64,000 nt of DNA from Bryocella elongata (lineage in GTDB: Bacteria; Acidobacteriota; Terriglobia; Terriglobales; Acidobacteriaceae). Below are positions 61,919 through 64,000 of this stretch, piece by piece. Each line of letters opens with the position of its first letter. The stretch's first letter is position 1. The translations under genes were made by a program, and so were the position numbers. Under the pieces are notes generated by a model. That model was not told the DNA's origin, searched no databases, and was given only the letters and a program-made list of their open reading frames with translations. The stretch covers positions 1-64,000 of the forward strand of contig NZ_FNVA01000008.1 of assembly GCF_900108185.1 (NCBI RefSeq), given 5' to 3'.

Positions 61919-63424
61919 GTGAAAACCTGGCCTATTTCCCGGAAGATATCAGTCGGCTTTGCCGGATTGCTGGCGTTGATGGCTTATCTTGCGTTGATGT
62001 CCAGCGTGACGATGCGCAACGTGATGCAGGGAGAAGGTGCGCAGTCCAGGAGTTATGTACCGGCACAGCAGGAGGCGACGAACTTTGAGCGCGACATCCT
62101 GAATGCGCGCATCTTTTACATCTATTACGTCACGATCCAAAAGCCTGGAGCGATCGACAAGGGCGAAGAGAGGTTTCGGACAGCTCATCAGGATCTTGCC
62201 AAGCTGGCGGAGCTCGTGCAAAGTGAGGCGGCTCTTGCGGAGGTTCGGCCGGCGGTTGCAGAGCTGCAACGGGCGATGACGGCGTATGAGGAGGTTTTGC
62301 GGCCGACGCTGGCCATGGTGGCTCGCGGAGAGCGCAGCGGACCCGGTTACGACGCGCAGGTGAAGGAATGGGCTGCCCGGGGTGCGGCATTGATCGCTGC
62401 CGCCGAGGCGGTGGAGGGCGAGAGTGCGGGACTCGGGCAGCGGTCGCGCTCCTCCATGGTCGACAGCCTGTCGCACGCGGTTCTATTGGGCGGCGTGAGC
62501 TTTACGGTTGGGCTGCTGGTGGCGATTGTCTTTGCGATCTGGCTGACGCGCGGCATCAATGGCAGCCTGAATTCGATCAGCGCGGAGCTTCGGGTGGGCG
62601 CCGGCCAGGTCTCGCTGGCGGCTGCGGGCGTCTCGGACGCGAGCCGTGCGCTGGCGCGGGAGACCTCGGAGCAGGCGGCGATGATCGAGGAGACCTCTGC
62701 TTCGACGGAAGAGATCAACGCGATGGCGAGGAGGAACGTTACGAGTTCCGGCAATGCTGCGGGGCTGGTGAAGAGCGCAACGGCGAGTTCGGACGAGGCC
62801 AGCATGGCGATGCAGGAGTGTGTCGCCGCGATGGACGCGATTGGGCAGTCGAGCCAAAGCATTGCGAAGACGCTGCAGGTGATCGACCAGATTGCGTTCC
62901 AGACGAACATCCTGGCGCTGAACGCCGCGGTGGAGGCGGCCCGTGCGGGCGAGGCGGGAAAGGGGTTCGCCGTGGTGGCGGAGGAGGTTCGCAACCTCGC
63001 ACAGCGCTCGGCGAAGGCGGCGGAGGAGATCTCGGAGCTGACGACGCTTTCGGCGAGCAACTCCCATGTGGGCAGCACGAAGATTGCGGCGTTGGTGGAG
63101 TCAGGGCAGAAGGCGAACTCGGCGTTTGCGTCGGTGCGTGGGTTGGTGGAACAGATCTTTCAAGGAAGCACGGAGCAGGGCCGGGGGATCGAGCAGATTG
63201 GGCGGGCGATCCAGAAGATGGAAGGCGTGACGCAGAAGAGTGCGGCCAGTGCGGAGGAGAGTGCGGCGGCAGCGACGCAGTTGACGGCGCAGGCAGAGAT
63301 GCTCGAGGTGCTGGCGGCGCGGCTGGATGAGATGGTGCAGGGGACGCAGGCCGATGGCGGTCAGGTAGGACAGCCGATACGTCGTTCTTTGAGGGCGTTG
63401 ACTCCGGAACCTAGAATGCGCTGA
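61919..63424 (+). CDS. Methyl-accepting chemotaxis protein
   Basis: This 501-residue receptor has two membrane helices (about 9-29 and 190-212), a periplasmic four-helix-bundle sensor between them, and a cytoplasmic signalling hairpin with [27 protein letters not shown], the core contact for CheA and CheW. Glutamate and glutamine pairs in the long helices are methylation sites. The start is GTG at 61919. No che genes are in this window. It can form a light- or nutrient-linked behaviour unit with neighbours, but this is a guess. Confidence 0.94.
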   Translation: MKTWPISRKISVGFAGLLALMAYLALMSSVTMRNVMQGEGAQSRSYVPAQQEATNFERDILNARIFYIYYVTIQKPGAIDKGEERFRTAHQDLAKLAELVQSEAALAEVRPAVAELQRAMTAYEEVLRPTLAMVARGERSGPGYDAQVKEWAARGAALIAAAEAVEGESAGLGQRSRSSMVDSLSHAVLLGGVSFTVGLLVAIVFAIWLTRGINGSLNSISAELRVGAGQVSLAAAGVSDASRALARETSEQAAMIEETSASTEEINAMARRNVTSSGNAAGLVKSATASSDEASMAMQECVAAMDAIGQSSQSIAKTLQVIDQIAFQTNILALNAAVEAARAGEAGKGFAVVAEEVRNLAQRSAKAAEEISELTTLSASNSHVGSTKIAALVESGQKANSAFASVRGLVEQIFQGSTEQGRGIEQIGRAIQKMEGVTQKSAASAEESAAAATQLTAQAEMLEVLAARLDEMVQGTQADGGQVGQPIRRSLRALTPEPRMR

Positions 63425-63477
63425 AGATCGATGCGATAGGCGCGAGCTTTAAGCTCGTCCAGAAGCGATCAGCAACT

Positions 63478-63708
63478 TCAAGCGGCTGGTAGCGTGACTT
63501 CGCGCTCCTCCACCCGCCAGGCGGCGAAGCGCAGGGCCTGAGTGATGTCTTCGCGTTCGAGATAGGGATATTCAACGAGGAGAGCTTCGGGCGAGTGTCC
63601 CGCGGCGATCTGTCCGACGATCATGCCGACGGTGACCCGCTGGCCGCGAATGCAGGGGCGACCGCCCATGACCTCGGGATTCTGGGTGATGCGATCGAAT
63701 GGGGTCAT
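63478..63708 (-). CDS. DUF433 small DNA-binding-like protein
   Basis: This 76-residue protein shows DUF433 features: ITQNPEVMGGRPCIRGQRVTVGMIVGQIAAGHSPEALLVEYPYLEREDI, an HTH-like fold. Members usually act as antitoxins to a DUF5615 PIN-like toxin, encoded directly downstream; here only the MCP end follows, so it is an orphan. TGGAGG lies upstream of the ATG. Confidence 0.88.
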   Translation of the reverse strand: MTPFDRITQNPEVMGGRPCIRGQRVTVGMIVGQIAAGHSPEALLVEYPYLEREDITQALRFAAWRVEEREVTLPAA

Positions 63709-63778
63709 GACGAACCTCCAGAGGTGCCGGTGGGACGTGGGTAGTGTATCGGAACGGGAGTATCGGCGCGGTAGTCGA

Positions 63779-63985
63779 TCAGTGGGGTACGGCAACGATT
63801 ACAGGGTGACGCATGGAGTGGACGATAGCCGTCTGTGCAGCGCCTTGCCGGAAGGGCTCCGTTGGGCAAACGGTGAAGGTGGCGAAGAGATCGTTGTTTC
63901 CAGCGGCACCTGCGCTCTCGGCCCCGTTCTTTAAACGGTCGACAACTCTATCCCACGAAGGATCGTCGAAGCGGTAGTCCGGCAT
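63779..63985 (-). CDS. Hypothetical protein, probably continues past the window edge
   Basis: A 68-residue frame from ATG 63985 (DYRFDDPSWDRVVDRL...) stays open upstream to the window edge for five more codons. Codon use looks coding-like. No family is recognised. It may be the 3' part of a longer gene. Confidence 0.4.
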   Translation of the reverse strand: MPDYRFDDPSWDRVVDRLKNGAESAGAAGNNDLFATFTVCPTEPFRQGAAQTAIVHSMRHPVIVAVPH

Positions 63986-64000
63986 GAACTCGTGGTGCGT

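Overview
The window is high-GC DNA of about 62-65% by eye. The gene repertoire points to Acidobacteriota, class Terriglobia (subgroup 1: Granulicella, Terriglobus, Edaphobacter and relatives). The clues are an Oar-like TonB-dependent receptor with an N-terminal carboxypeptidase-regulatory domain, a VWFA-related secreted protein, many plant-polysaccharide esterases and hydrolases, a PF05977-type MFS carrier with an extra C-terminal domain, and recurrent short palindromic and heptameric intergenic repeats. The lineage is inferred from this content; no rRNA or tRNA gene is present. I count about 55 credible genes on both strands and no insertion sequence, integrase, phage block or CRISPR array.

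Layout. 0.2-5.6 kb: methyltransferase, VWA protein, secreted esterase, thioredoxin-like protein and YihY/BrkB membrane protein. 5.7-13.7 kb: pyruvate kinase, a four-helix-bundle gene bracketed by heptameric repeats, MutL, a winged-helix protein with a long FG/KPF-repeat tail, cytidylate kinase and a cold-shock protein with a clear terminator. 13.8-19.8 kb: exported protein, MFS carrier, HAD phosphatase and 2-oxoglutarate dehydrogenase E1. 20.1-22.8 kb: a tight operon of a non-canonical Lgt-like protein, two tiny paralogous membrane proteins and a radical SAM enzyme of the MJ0619/tetraether-synthase type. 22.8-29.8 kb: PAS histidine kinase, His-rich RNase II-type protein, small membrane protein and Oar-like receptor. 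30.0-31.6 kb: a YeiH-type exporter operon preceded by a Cys-rich leader peptide and a hairpin, which looks like a cysteine attenuator.

31.9-46.2 kb: a double-SGNH rhamnogalacturonan acetylesterase, an orphan Imm53 immunity protein beside a structured inverted repeat, DUF2199 and UPF0175 genes, phosphoglucomutase, an APC permease, a giant collagen-like protein with 14 chitin-binding-like modules, and a GH105 hydrolase. 46.3-51.5 kb: a split phosphorelay (hybrid kinase, receiver, HPt), an acyltransferase, a DUF2062 protein and an S1/P1 nuclease. 51.7-64 kb: GH29 fucosidase, SRAP peptidase with a duplicated 5' end and an inserted Phd-like antitoxin, exported protein, nicotinate phosphoribosyltransferase, membrane protein plus XRE regulator, alpha/beta hydrolase, a BLUF-EAL blue-light/c-di-GMP pair, a beta-lactamase-fold hydrolase, a chemoreceptor and a DUF433 protein.

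The genes fit a soil heterotroph that degrades pectin side chains and fucosylated glycans, imports the products through Oar-type receptors, and adjusts motility and surface behaviour through light, c-di-GMP and phosphorelay signals. The most notable loci are the radical SAM/Lgt-like lipid operon, the YeiH cysteine-leader operon, the four-helix-bundle/heptamer repeat system and the repeat-rich collagen-like and FG-repeat proteins.
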